A stretch of 64,000 nt of DNA from an uncultured Coriobacteriaceae bacterium (GTDB lineage Bacteria > Actinomycetota > Coriobacteriia > Coriobacteriales > Atopobiaceae), in contig CADAAU010000001.1 in assembly GCA_902786015.1 (NCBI GenBank), forward strand, positions 1 through 64,000. The letters are read 5' to 3'. Below the pieces are notes generated by a model. The model was not told the DNA's origin and did no database searches. It worked only from the letters and a program-made list of their open reading frames with translations. The position numbers and the translations under genes are program-made. Below are positions 32,568 to 41,583 of this stretch, in pieces. The first letter of the stretch is position 1. Every line of letters starts with the position of its first letter.

Positions 32568-33482
32568 TCATTCGTATCCGTGGACGCTGGCTCGCGTAAG
32601 AGGCTGTTTGCCATGCGAGCTGCTATACCATGGTATTCTCAGCCGCTCGAGCTCAACCCAAAACGGCATACCCAGCATGAGGGCATACGTCGCATAGCCC
32701 CACGACGGCTCGACGGGAGACACAAGAGGGTAGAACGTGAACGCTCCCGCGTCGGTGGCAAGCAGCGTCGCGCTGGCAGCGATGAGCGCGCAGAACACGC
32801 CGAGCACCACACGCTCGCGAGCGTGCCACCTGAACCGCGCATAAGACGTGCGCGTCGCCGAACCGTATCCGCGTGCGCTCATGGAGTCGGCTGTCTGGAT
32901 GGCGTCCTCCATACCCAGGCCAACAAGTACCGTCGCCATGCGCACGCCTCGATGAAGCATGCCCCTTCTTGACTGGTCGTAGCCTCCGATGAGAGCCTCC
33001 TGAGAGTCGTGGATGTTGCGGCCACGACTCACCATCCGCGGAGTCCAGCGCGAGATCATGGTCACCATGAGCGAGACGGTTGGCAGCCTGCGCCCAAAAA
33101 GGTAAGTAAACTTGTCTTCGGTCATAACCTCGTTGTAGCAGGCGAACCAGAGCAACACCGCGGTTAGCATCCCGCCCATCGCCACGCCATAGCACAAGCC
33201 CTCAACACAGACGCAAAACGGGCCCCACTGCCACAAAATCGTGGCACCGGCGGCATTGAACAGCGAGTTTAGCAGGCCAACAAACACTACCAGGGGTACA
33301 CACGTGCCCATCGTGCGCAAAAACGGACGCCATCCCCGCAGGTAGACGAGGTATGCACTCGACATGACACAGGACAGCACGACGTAGACAGGATGCTGGG
33401 TGCTAAACGAGAAGCCAATCGCGGCAAGAAAGAACAGCATGCAGACCGCAGGGTGATACGTCGCGAAGAGCCCCTTTGCCAT
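32568..33482 (-). CDS. ECF transporter T component (EcfT/CbiQ-like)
   Basis: A 304-residue membrane protein with about six helices and a cytoplasmic coupling region containing the two EcfT signature segments: SADSMSARGYG (ARG motif 2) and the preceding ISRWTPRMVSRGRNIHDSQEALIGG. These helices contact the ATPase. Start ATG 33482. It is the second gene of the operon after the DUF4430 lipoprotein, 16 bases apart. Confidence 0.9.
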   Translation of the reverse strand: MAKGLFATYHPAVCMLFFLAAIGFSFSTQHPVYVVLSCVMSSAYLVYLRGWRPFLRTMGTCVPLVVFVGLLNSLFNAAGATILWQWGPFCVCVEGLCYGVAMGGMLTAVLLWFACYNEVMTEDKFTYLFGRRLPTVSLMVTMISRWTPRMVSRGRNIHDSQEALIGGYDQSRRGMLHRGVRMATVLVGLGMEDAIQTADSMSARGYGSATRTSYARFRWHARERVVLGVFCALIAASATLLATDAGAFTFYPLVSPVEPSWGYATYALMLGMPFWVELERLRIPWYSSSHGKQPLTRASVHGYE

Positions 33483-33497
33483 GGCTGGCTCGAGCTT

Positions 33498-33959
33498 CTA
33501 CTGCGTTTTGGTGTAGTCAGCGGTAAAGGTCCACGCGATCACGTCACCGTTGGCAATCTGTACCTTGCTGGCATCCGTATTGGGCGCCTCACCGTTAACG
33601 GTGAACAGCCAGCCAGCGTTGGGGGAGGTCGTGGAGGCGACCACGCCGTCGATGCCGTCTACGTACACGCCTCCGGACGAATTGTCGACTTTTAGCTTGA
33701 GGCCCGTGTCGATGAGTGCTGCGTATACTGTCGTGCCGGGTTTCGTCGAGACGACGCTATCGTAGAGCATGCCCTTGTTGGCTGCCGTGGCGTCGATCTT
33801 GAGCGTGTAGGTGATCTCTTGCGCATCCGACGTGACGGCGGTACTTGCCGCACCGGAGTCCGTTGCCGTCTGAGCGGCCTGCTGGCCGCAGCCGGAAATC
33901 GCGAGAACAAGTGAGAAGAGTGCGGCGATGATAAGGTATGACTTGGGAGTGCGGCTCAT
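33498..33959 (-). CDS. DUF4430 lipoprotein
   Basis: A 153-residue secreted lipoprotein: signal MSRTPKSYLIIAALFSLVLAISGC with lipobox ISGC, a Ser/Ala/Thr-rich linker, then a DUF4430 domain (transcobalamin-like C-terminal fold) with VYAALIDTGLKLKVDNSSGGVYVDGIDGV and GWLFTVNGEAP. DUF4430 proteins capture corrinoids or related ligands outside the cell and are found with ECF transporters. GGAG precedes ATG 33959; the long N-terminal extension upstream is not needed. First gene of the operon. Confidence 0.85.
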   Translation of the reverse strand: MSRTPKSYLIIAALFSLVLAISGCGQQAAQTATDSGAASTAVTSDAQEITYTLKIDATAANKGMLYDSVVSTKPGTTVYAALIDTGLKLKVDNSSGGVYVDGIDGVVASTTSPNAGWLFTVNGEAPNTDASKVQIANGDVIAWTFTADYTKTQ

Positions 33960-34112
33960 AATGACTCCGATGCGGGTGCGCGGCCTTTTGTGTCGATTCA
34001 CCAGTATAGCCGCCCCCGTGGTTATCCTCAATCTGTCGTTACTCGTTCACATCAGGAGGTAGGCGATAGGGCAGACCAATCGCCTGCTTGTCTGTCACCG
34101 TGTTTGAACAGA

Positions 34113-34931
34113 TTAGAGCTCGACCAGGCCGCAGCCGATTCCGTAGACGTAGAGCCTGCACGGTCCCTGCATCCAGAACTCGGCTTGAGCCTCTTGCTCG
34201 GGATAGAGCCGCTTTATGCGGATGAGGTCGTCACTGACGGCCGCGATGAAGAGTAAGTGGTCCTCCTTTGTCATGGGGTGGGATATGCTCACGCGCATGA
34301 GTCCTGCCTCCGTATCGACAGTGGCATCGATGACGCCGGTGTTCTTCGCGGGCGTAAGAGGGGAGAGCGCGTTTCCGCAGCAGTTGACCACTGTCTCGCC
34401 CGCAGACCAGACGACGTTTCCACAGGTGGGGCATACGTAGAAGCAGCCTCTTTTGAGGTTGGCGGCGACGTTGCGGTTTTCCACGGCGGACCACCGCTTG
34501 AGCGTAGGCAGCAACGCCCCCATGAACGAGACCGCCTCCTCCTCCGAGTAGTCCGTGGCCTGCACGAGGTAGGGGACGTTGCGCTCGATTATCTCGTCGA
34601 TGCCCTGGCCGGTGAACTCACCGTCCTTGTAGCACCAGATGCAGTAGTCAGGGTTCTCGGTCCCGTCGGCGTTGGTCCCAAAGGACATATTGGGTACGTC
34701 GAAGGGCGCTCCGCAGCACTGGCATGAGGGAACGTCGGGCAGATCGAGCAGGTCGGCGACCGGCACGTCGAGCACGGTGGCCAGGAGTTTGCGCATGTCG
34801 ATGCTCGGCTCGCTTTCTCCATTCTCCCAACGGCTTACGGCCTGACGCGTCACGTACACCTTCGCCGCCAGCTGTTCTTGCGTGTAGCCCGCCTGCTTGC
34901 GGGCGTTCTGGATTGCCTCGCCAACCCTCAT
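34113..34931 (-). CDS. Regulator combining XRE, zinc-ribbon and desulfoferrodoxin-like domains
   Basis: A 272-residue three-part protein. Residues 1-65: Cro/CI helix-turn-helix (ARKQAGYTQEQLAAKVYVTRQAVSRWENGE). Residues 75-130: zinc ribbon of the putative-zinc-ribbon type (CQCCGAPF and CIWCYKDGEF). Residues 165-270: CPTCGNVVW...NCCG, a rubredoxin-like knuckle, then a domain like the C-terminal part of desulfoferrodoxin (ISHPMTKEDHLLFIAAVSDDLIRIKRLYPEQEAQAEF). This suggests an oxygen/superoxide or iron sensor. The His ligands of superoxide reductases are incomplete here. GAAAGGAG precedes ATG 34931. Monocistronic. Confidence 0.75.
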   Translation of the reverse strand: MRVGEAIQNARKQAGYTQEQLAAKVYVTRQAVSRWENGESEPSIDMRKLLATVLDVPVADLLDLPDVPSCQCCGAPFDVPNMSFGTNADGTENPDYCIWCYKDGEFTGQGIDEIIERNVPYLVQATDYSEEEAVSFMGALLPTLKRWSAVENRNVAANLKRGCFYVCPTCGNVVWSAGETVVNCCGNALSPLTPAKNTGVIDATVDTEAGLMRVSISHPMTKEDHLLFIAAVSDDLIRIKRLYPEQEAQAEFWMQGPCRLYVYGIGCGLVEL

Positions 34932-35081
34932 GTTGTCTCCTTTCCCTTGCGACAGCAACATCGTACGGGTAGCGATAGGCGGTGTCACGCAATAGGGAAT
35001 TGCGCTCAGCCATCTTTGCGTGGCGAAACGTTGCCTATTCAAAGACGAACTCGCGGGAGCTCCGAGTTATGGTCAACGGAC

Positions 35082-35130
35082 GGCGTCGCGTCCCTGCTGA
35101 AGTTGGCCTTCAAGGTCAACAAGTTGGTGG
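35082..35130 (+). pseudogene. Scrap of a DUF4143 ATPase, ending at a palindrome
   Basis: The + strand reads GVASLLKLAFKVNKLV, matching the segment VPRPC*SASKVDESV-type of the larger remnant at 36.88-36.95 kb (GAASLLKLASKVDESVG at DNA level). It ends exactly where a 15-bp palindrome begins. Confidence 0.5.
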
Positions 35131-35157
35131 TTTACTCCGACATCGGAGTAAACCACC
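35126..35157. repeat. Perfect 15-bp palindrome with 2-base centre
   Basis: GGTGGTTTACTCCGA-ca-TCGGAGTAAACCACC. A second inverted repeat, GCTCTCGAC / GTCGAGAGC, follows at 35165-35200. Both lie between the ATPase scrap and the MITE-like element. Confidence 0.6.
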
Positions 35158-35213
35158 ATTCGGGGCTCTCGACTCCCGACTGGCAGAGCATGTCGAGAGC
35201 TTGCTCCTGGAAG

Positions 35214-35446
35214 GGGACGTGTTTTCCGTTCCATGTGCTCTCCCGGTTCCAACTTCGGTGCGCCCAGAACTACACACGGTTCGTCTCAACTATCCTAGAT
35301 AATTATATTTTGGGGAGAATTATAATCAGTTGGGATAAATCAGACGAACCGTGTGTAGTTCTGGGGACGCCGAGAAGGGCGGGGCGGTGGGGGTGCCTGG
35401 AACGGGGCGCGACCGTTCCTCAGGAATTGAACGAAAAACACGTCCC
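35214..35446. mobile_element. MITE-like element, copy 1 (about 233 bp)
   Basis: Terminal arms GGGACGTGTTTTCCGTTC and its near complement before 35446. Inside lies a second, 20-bp inverted repeat GAACTACACACGGTTCGTCT at 35268 with its exact complement at 35342, around an AT-rich centre with ATTATATTTTGGGGAGAAT. No coding capacity. Copy 2 at 43281-43530 shares the arms, inner repeat and centre, so these are copies of one non-autonomous element. Confidence 0.7.
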
Positions 35447-35572
35447 TCTGTTTCCCGTCTGGGATGGCGTGGGGCCCGTCGCGCCCCGCAGAGTTCGGTT
35501 CGGCGTCAGAGTGTCCAAATCGTCCCCGGATTATTGCCCGCTTTTGCACGCCGCCCGGCGAGGAGCTGAGAA

Positions 35573-35958
35573 TCGCTTTCGAGCGGCTCCCCTCGCCACA
35601 GGAAAGGCATTCTCAGCTCAAAATGCCACGCAAACGGAAAACCCGGCCCAAGTAGGCATACCTTGAGCCGGAATCGCGTTTCGTGTGGCGGGATTCGCCA
35701 AGAACGCCTTTCGTGTGGGTCCTTCCGCCACAGGAAAGTCAATTTCGGTTCAAGACCGGCCGTTTGAGCTGGAAATCACTTTCGTGTGGCTCCAATCGCC
35801 ACAGGAAAGTCAATCTCGGCTCAGGTCGCCACACGAAAGGCAAACTCAGCTCGACTGAAGGCCTTTTGAGCTGGAATCGCCTTTCGTGTGGCTCATCCAT
35901 CCTCACCAAACGCAATCTCGTCTCAAAAGGCCGCACAAAAGGAAAACCCAGCTCTGGG
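35573..35958. repeat. Array of the 26-28 bp inverted-repeat unit (array 2, about 12 units)
   Basis: Units TTGAGCTGGAAATCAC + TTTCGTGTGGC and reverse units GCCACAGGAAAGTCAATCTCGGCTCA alternate in runs of one or two, with small gaps. Some have GCCACAGG instead of GCCACACG. Stem-loops form between opposite neighbours. This is the largest of three arrays in the window. Confidence 0.7.
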
Positions 35959-36089
35959 ACGGGGACGTGTCATCCGTCCCGCAAGGATTGAACGAAAAAC
36001 ACGTCTCCCTGTTCGCCATTTCTCATGTCCAAGAAATGGGAGGCAGTTCATTCCCGCCCGGGCCTACCGGCGGGCTGGAGTTCGTATTC

Positions 36090-36344
36090 CAGACCTCACC
36101 GCCAGAAGGCATGACTTCGTCCAGCATATTCCGGTTCCGTTCGCCAACACTTCGCTCGCCCTACGGGATACCACGTCTGACTTGATGTCCCATGAGTGCG
36201 GTATCTCGTCCCTCACGAAGCGGAAGGCCGCTCGACATACTCTATCGAAGAGCCGGACTCCCTCATGAGCTCGCTGACCTTATCCCGGATGGCTGGGTTC
36301 CCGTAATCGATGGATTCCGTCTCACGGAGAAAATCGTCAAGCAC
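36090..36344 (-). pseudogene. Transglutaminase-like gene, truncated and frameshifted copy
   Basis: From GTG 36344, with GAGGAGG upstream, the frame reads VLDDFLRETESIDYGNPAIR, DKVSELMRESGSSIEYVER; then a one-base shift leads to AFRFVRDEIPHSWDI, KSDVVSRRASEVLANGTGIC, WTKSCLLA, where homology stops. It matches residues 1 to about 105 of the intact protein at 10744-11322, including the catalytic Cys but not His and Asp. The upstream 50 bp, with the TAGAAT box, is also alike in both copies. Confidence 0.75.
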
Positions 36345-36472
36345 CTTCTGCCCTCCTCGCCCAATCCTGATTTGTCCGCCACTATTCTAAGACACGCGAG
36401 GTCGTAACGAGGGGTGACACGATACTGGCCCGCGAGGCCTAAGGTCTCTCAGGCGCGGATGGCGTCTCTTGC

Positions 36473-37025
36473 ATGCACGGCGGTACGTGGACGACGCCAT
36501 CGCCGCAGTCCCATATTGCGGGTCAGTTTATTCGCATTCTGCTGGTTGTCACATGCTTTCCATGTTGCTCCACGGGTCCGGCGACTCCACCGGCGAGGTC
36601 TCCCTCTCCGGGCTGTTCGATGCCCCGCCGACATCGAGGGCATGGCTATGGGAGACATAGAGACGGTGGCCCAGCAGATCTGTCGAGGAGGTGGCCAGAG
36701 GCCGTTACGTCGGGCGCGAGTATCGCAAGTAGCATCCCGAGGGCCTACCTGAGTGCGATGGACGGCGAGCTCTACCATTATCACGACATGACTGGCTTGG
36801 ATGCCGGCGCGGTCGCCGTCGCGACGGACGGCCGCTGGGGCGCCTTCGAGGTAAAGACGAGCCCGCGCGGTTGACGATGGTGCCGCGTCCCTGCTAAAGC
36901 TAGCGTCCAAGGTCGACGAGTCGGTGGGGAGGATGGCGTTCCTCGCCGTTATCACCGCATCCGGCTACGCCTAGCGCCGAGGTGATGGTGTCTATGTGAT
37001 TCCCGTCTCGTGCCTCGCGCCGTAA
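36473..37025 (+). pseudogene. AAA_14/DUF4143 ATPase, degenerate copy
   Basis: Pieces in different frames match the intact ATPase at 7868: GSGDSTGEVSLSGLF, DIEGMAMGDIETVAQQICRG, AYLSAMDGELYHYHDMTGLD, GAVAVATDGRWGAFEVKTS, VGRMAFLAVITASGYA and RGDGVYVIPVSCLAP-TAA. Several frameshifts, one large internal deletion and the loss of the Walker A region make it non-functional. It directly follows the broken transglutaminase-like gene, as the intact pair stand near each other at 7.9-11.3 kb. Confidence 0.75.
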
Positions 37026-37191
37026 GCTTCTTGGGTCGGTCGTGTGGCTGTATCCGGTTTCCCCGAAGCTTTCGACGCCAATCCACGCCTTGTGGGCTTT
37101 CACATGACAAGGGTTCTCCTGTGCCCTTTCGGTCTCAAGAAAGAATGCGGTCCGTCAATTAAGGTCCATTTCGCTTCCCGAAACCAACAGA

Positions 37192-38016
37192 TCACGAATG
37201 GTTATCCGCAAGGACGGCCACGTTGATTGTGTTTCCGTAAAGGGGAGTGTCAGGAAAGATGACCCTTTTGGCTCGTTCGGGGGTCTCGCCAATTCCGCCC
37301 GAGAGCATGTCGACCTGTCCAGATTCCGCGTCACTCAACATTTCGTCAATACTCTCCTGACGAAATTCAACGGCATAGTTATATTTGTTCGCAAAACGCA
37401 GCGTCAGCTCGATGTCGTGACCGACAAGCTTCCCGTCTTGCTGGTATGAATTCGGTACCAGCACTCCGGATGTGCCCACAATCAGGGTGCCGAGCGGATC
37501 TTCCGGAACGGGGATATCTGGCATTTCCGTACGCTTGTCCACCATCCATCGCTGATGCATCTCATCCAGCTCGCCGGACTCCTTCATTTCCTTCAGGAAA
37601 GCGTTCAACTGGGATTGGAGTTCCGGATACTTCGTGCGCGGAGAAATCGCCATTCCCGCCATCGCTTCCCCCACAGGCTCGTCTATCATGCGTAGGCGCC
37701 CCGGGTTTTCTTCCATGGCAGAGAGTATATTGTCTTTTGCATGGACGAAAGCGTCAATCTCACCGCTTTCAAGGGCGGCGACCATTTCATTGAAGGTGTT
37801 GAACTGCTTCTCCTGTGCCTTTGGGAATACCTGCGCTATAAATGGCTCATGCACGCTGCCGGTTATTCCTCCGAGCGTGACCGAAGGATCGTTAAGATCA
37901 TCAAGAGTCGCCAGTTTCCCGACCCTTGATGCTTCGCTGCAGCCAGCCAGTGCGACTGCGACAAGAAGAATGATGCATATTGCGATTTTTCTTCGCCAAT
38001 TTGTTATATTCGTCAT
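37192..38016 (-). CDS. Amino-acid-type solute-binding lipoprotein, SBP_bac_3, probably truncated
   Basis: Signal peptide with lipobox LAGC (after IAICIILLVAVALAGC). Residues 35-175 resemble the second half of an SBP_bac_3 domain (LDDLNDPSVTLGGITGS..., ALESGEIDAFVHAKDN, MAISPRTKYPELQSQLNAFLKEMKESGEL), and residues 180-274 begin a second such domain (GTLIVGTSGVLVPNSYQQDGKLVGHDIELTLRFANKYNY...) that ends after about 100 residues. Related proteins have two complete domains, often fused to an ABC permease, so this one is probably cut at the 3' end. No permease or ATPase is beside it. ATG 38016 is the likely start; ATG 38034 is possible. Confidence 0.65.
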   Translation of the reverse strand: MTNITNWRRKIAICIILLVAVALAGCSEASRVGKLATLDDLNDPSVTLGGITGSVHEPFIAQVFPKAQEKQFNTFNEMVAALESGEIDAFVHAKDNILSAMEENPGRLRMIDEPVGEAMAGMAISPRTKYPELQSQLNAFLKEMKESGELDEMHQRWMVDKRTEMPDIPVPEDPLGTLIVGTSGVLVPNSYQQDGKLVGHDIELTLRFANKYNYAVEFRQESIDEMLSDAESGQVDMLSGGIGETPERAKRVIFPDTPLYGNTINVAVLADNHS

Positions 38017-38259
38017 CTTCCAGAACCCTTCCATTCCTTCTTGCACTGTGCCTTCGTTACACCAAGCCTCACATTCTGTGCCACCCAATAACTCTTACCA
38101 AATATAATATCGTTGTCAAGTGAAGCACTAAACTTTGAAGTGCTCAGGTTGAAAAAGCTGCTGCTATAACTAGTTTACTTTCTGAACTTTCGAGTCCTAT
38201 GGTTTATGATTCAATAATGTCCCAGAAGCGTTGAAGAGCAAGAAAGGCGGAATCGAATT

Positions 38260-38823
38260 ATGGCATTCAAAAACCTCGGAATCGCGGGCGAGCTGTTCCC
38301 GCAGTCGGTGTTCATTATCGCGAGCTACGGCGAGGACGGCACGCCCAACGCCATGAACGCGGCGTGGGCCGGCGAGTGCGGCAGGCACGAGATCTGCTTC
38401 AACATCGGAGACCACAAGACCACGGCCAACATCGTCAAGCGCGGCGCCTTTACCGTGTCGCCGGCTGACGCGGCGCACGTGGTGGAGGCCGACTACTTCG
38501 GCATCGCAACTGGCAACAAGGTGGACAAGGCGGCTGCGTCGGGCATGACCTTCACCAAGTCCGAGTTTGTGGACGCGCCGGTGATCGAGGAGTTCCCCCT
38601 CACCATGGAGTGCGAGGTCACGGCTGTTGAGGGCGACGAGCACGGCGCGCGCATCGTGGGCCGTGTGGTCAACACCCGCGTGAGCGAGTCGGTGTTGGAC
38701 GACGAGGGCCGCGTGGACTTTGGCAAGATGCGCCCGATCGTCTACGACAGCACCCGCCGCATCTACCGCGTGGTCGGCGAGGAAGTCGGCGGCGCCTGGG
38801 ACGCTGGCATGAAGCTGGTGTAA
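38260..38823 (+). CDS. Flavin reductase-like FMN-binding protein
   Basis: A 187-residue split-barrel flavoprotein of the flavin reductase family: FIIASYGEDGTPNAMNAAWAGE at the N-terminus binds FMN, followed by CFNIGDHKTTANIVKRGAFTVSPADAAHVVEADYFGIATGNKVDK, which is characteristic of the gut-bacterial flavoredoxin-like group. It transfers electrons between nicotinamide or iron-sulfur donors and FMN. AAAGGCGG precedes the ATG. Monocistronic, intact, in an otherwise decayed stretch. Confidence 0.88.
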   Translation: MAFKNLGIAGELFPQSVFIIASYGEDGTPNAMNAAWAGECGRHEICFNIGDHKTTANIVKRGAFTVSPADAAHVVEADYFGIATGNKVDKAAASGMTFTKSEFVDAPVIEEFPLTMECEVTAVEGDEHGARIVGRVVNTRVSESVLDDEGRVDFGKMRPIVYDSTRRIYRVVGEEVGGAWDAGMKLV

Positions 38824-39130
38824 GACGCCCTACCGCTCGCACTCCTTGCGGATTGTCGCGTAGGTCGGTTCGACCATCTGTGCCGTGATGGAGCCGAGCG
38901 GCTTGTCGCCTTGAATATATCCAGCGCGTGATATAGCTCTTCCTATGTTATCCCTATGCGCTCGGTCTCGGCGGTGTGCTGGTGGTGTTGGTCTCTTGGT
39001 GGCCCACGTGGCCCGCGCCTCCTGTTCCGCGTGCCCGAGATGCGGGCGGTCACGAACCTTGTGGGCAATCTCGTCGGTCGGCTGGAGCGCTGGTCTGGTC
39101 ACCGCATGAGCACTTTGTGAGCTAGCAGAG
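38824..39130. other. Intergenic region, no gene seen
   Basis: Roughly 300 bases between the flavin reductase gene and a truncated radical SAM gene. Short open frames have hydrophobic, Trp-rich pieces but no family resemblance or start signals. The missing 5' part of the radical SAM gene is not found here. Confidence 0.4.
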
Positions 39131-40018
39131 ATTTGCGTCAACGATCGGTGGTTCGGGGGAGAGCCGCTGCTCGCATCCGACGTTATCGACGAGCTTAGCG
39201 CGCGCCTCATGGACATAGCCGAGCGCTTCGGCGTGGGCTACGACGGCATAATCCACACGAACGGCTACCTGCTCGACCAGGAGATGGTCGACTTCCTAGA
39301 GGCGCGCAACGTACGCACTGCCATCGTGCCCATCGACGGCATGGGGGCCGCCCACGACGCGACGCGTCACCTGGCGGGCGGCGGACCCACGTTCGACGTC
39401 ATCATGGGCAACCTGCGCTCCATCCGCACCTCGATGTTTGTGAACGTCCGCAACAACCTGCATGCGGGAAGTCTGGAGCGGTTCGGCGAGCTGTGCGAGG
39501 CGGTAGACACCATCGCGCGGGAGAACGGCACGAACATCCGGTGCAGCCCCAGCAGGGTGAAGCGGACCGCCGCCGGCGTGGCGCGCGGGGACACCACGCC
39601 CATCATATCCGAGGCGCAGTACGAGCGGGCCCTCGCGAGGACTGACCTTCCCGCCAAGATGCGCTCCTTCACCCCGGTGATGGCGCCGTGCCCGGCCGCG
39701 CTTCCCAACGAGGTCCACATCGACGAGCTTTGCAACGTCTTCCCACACTGCAGCTTCTACTCGGATGACCCGTCGTATTCCGTGGGCAACCTGCTCGACG
39801 CGGACGGCAGTGCGGGCGCCTGGCTGAGCAAGCTTGAGGAACGGGCGAAAGAGCTCTGCTTCCCGGACGACCAGTCCCGATGCCTCGCGTGCAAGTTCCT
39901 GCCGTGTTGTTTGGGCGGCTGTCCCATTCAACGCATCGAAAGCGGCGAGCCTGAGTGTCCGTCGGCGCTCTTCGACCCGGATGCGTACGCTATCGCTCGC
40001 GTGCGCGAGGTGGGCTGA
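39131..40018 (+). pseudogene. Radical SAM/SPASM maturase lacking its N-terminus
   Basis: In frame from about 39131 the sequence reads ICVNDRWFGGEPLLASDVID, then IHTNGYLLDQEMVDFL, VPIDGMGAAHDATRHLAGGG and a C-terminal SPASM domain with cysteines at CPAALP, ELCNVFPHC, CLACKFLPCCLGGC and ECP. The first 100-130 residues, with the CxxxCxxC cluster motif, are absent and a TGA precedes the frame. It belongs to the same family as the maturase at 56094-57427 (shared GGEPLL, TNGYLL, DATRRLVGGGPTFD). ATG 39209 could start a truncated product, but it could not bind the SAM cluster. Confidence 0.75.
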
Positions 40019-40077
40019 AGTGTGGTGACGGGCTCATTCTCCGCTACCGCCTCGGCAGACATTTCCTCGAAGTCGCC

Positions 40078-40671
40078 CTACGGGCAAAGCGTGTTCGCAG
40101 ACGCCGTGGAAGCGGTGGAGGAGGTGGGGCGTCGCGTCTCGTGCCACTCCTCGAGCACCCAACCGCGCTTGCGAATTTCGGCGGCCACATCGCGGCCCAC
40201 GTAACGCAGATGCCAAGGCTCAGCGGGAACTCCCGTGATGCTTTCCTTGCCGGCGGGGTAGCGGACTATGAAACCGTGCTCCCAGCAGTGCTCGGCCATC
40301 CACGCGCAGTGACTGCCGTTGGCGGCCGAGAGGAACGGTCCCCTCCAGATTCCCACATCGAAGGCGAGGCCCGTCTGGTGCTCGCTCTGGCCCGGTTTGG
40401 CTACCATGCCGGGATTCGGGTTTGCGGCGTAAAGAGCCGCCTGGCGTTCGGGGTCGCGGTAGCCGCTCCTCACATCAAAATCGTCGAAGCCTACCGCCTC
40501 CGCTTCTGCAAACAGGGCGTTCGCCGCCTCGAAAGTCACGCGTGCGAGGAACTCGCGGCGCCCGGGCAGAAGGAAGTGTCGCTGCTGCTCCCAAAGATCC
40601 ACCAGGTCGTCGGGAACCCAGCCGTTCGGCAGGGGATGCGATGCGTTCACCAGCATGGTGGGGTCTGTCAT
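40078..40671 (-). CDS. VanY-type D,D-carboxypeptidase (M15B)
   Basis: A 197-residue zinc peptidase of the VanY/DacB family. The motif FDVRSGYRDPERQAALY opens the domain; zinc ligands are His and Asp in SEHQTGLAFDVG and His in EPWHLRYVG, with the general base Glu in the same loop. It cleaves the terminal D-Ala of peptidoglycan stems. No signal peptide or membrane helix is seen from ATG 40671, which follows GAGGAGG, so the protein may be cytoplasmic or exported otherwise, unlike typical VanY. Neighbours are broken genes; no vancomycin-resistance operon is present. Confidence 0.85.
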   Translation of the reverse strand: MTDPTMLVNASHPLPNGWVPDDLVDLWEQQRHFLLPGRREFLARVTFEAANALFAEAEAVGFDDFDVRSGYRDPERQAALYAANPNPGMVAKPGQSEHQTGLAFDVGIWRGPFLSAANGSHCAWMAEHCWEHGFIVRYPAGKESITGVPAEPWHLRYVGRDVAAEIRKRGWVLEEWHETRRPTSSTASTASANTLCP

Positions 40672-40848
40672 GTATCCTCCTCGAGCACGGCGAAGGCTGC
40701 ACGCATGTTGTGGGCCCTCGAGGTTTTGCGCAGGTACAGCACATAAACACGCGCGAATGCGCGTCCAGCAGCACGTCGGTCTTAAGCCAGTACGATAATC
40801 AGGCATCCGGTAATTTGACCAAAGAATAGCAGAAACGACCATTGAGGG

Positions 40849-41583
40849 TCACATCAACACCATCGGCTTGTTCCCCTGCGGCACCTTGGGACCAGGGTCC
40901 GGTTCGACGTCGAGCACCTCGAGCACGCCCTTCGCGTTCGCGACCTCGATCATCCGGCCCGTTCCGCAGCCGACGTCGAGGAGGTTCTCGAAGCCGTCCT
41001 TGCGTAGCTCGGCGAGGATGGGCGGGTAGTCGCCCTTGCACATCTCATAGATTCCGGCGTGTCCGCTGTCGTACTTCGCGGCAGATTCAGAAGTACTCGC
41101 ATTGAGGTCCCGGAAACGATCCATTCCTTCCAAGAAGGGGTGGTCGCAGTCGGTTATCCACCGCTGGACAAAACCGACGAGGGCCCAGGCCGAGTACGCG
41201 CAGCGCAACCTGTGCTCGAAGCTGCCGCCATGCTCACCAAATCGCAGGGCTGCCTCCACGAAGGCCTCCTCGATGCCGTCGGCGAGACACTTGACGAGAC
41301 TGCCATCATCGGAGGGGAGGAGTGCCCGCAGCACGTCCTCGTGCTTTGCGAGTGCACCGACCAAGGCTCCCTCGAAGTCGTCTCGTCCGCCCGAGCCCAT
41401 CCTCCTGTCCACCGACGCGTTACTTTCGGCTCGGATGTCGGCCATAAGCTCGTCCACCAGTGCGGCATAGAGCGCGGCTGTGCTCGCATGGTGCAGATAG
41501 AAGGCGTTACGGCTGATGCCCGCCTGGCGGCACACGGCGTTGGCGGTGACCGACGCCACCGGGACCTCCGCTACCAGTGCCAT
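40849..41583 (-). pseudogene. TetR-like regulator fused to a methyltransferase fragment
   Basis: Residues 1-170 are a TetR-type regulator with helix-turn-helix VTANAVCRQAGISRNAFYLHH; in-frame sequence upstream (RTEAAIRDAF) shows the true start is missing behind a TAG. From about residue 172 the protein becomes a methyltransferase: ESAAKYDSGHAGIYEMCKGD, YPPILAELRKDGFENLL, DVGCGTGRMIEV, which then breaks off into unrelated residues. This looks like deletions joining two neighbouring genes. Such a chimera is unlikely to work. 244 codons. Confidence 0.65.

Larger units (their letters stand above)
34932..36089. other. Gene graveyard with mobile and repeat elements
   Basis: About 1.15 kb without a real gene. 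In order: a DUF4143 ATPase scrap, perfect palindromes, a MITE-like element (35214-35446), a repeat array (35573-35958), and the end of a further MITE copy (about 35977-36013, containing GGATTGAACGAAAAACACGT). Confidence 0.6.

Noticed and set aside
35573-35958. Protein with PHERRSQLK-like repeats read from the repeat arrays
   Set aside because: The frames only reflect the DNA repeat; both strands are open, there is no start signal and composition is unlike the genes around.
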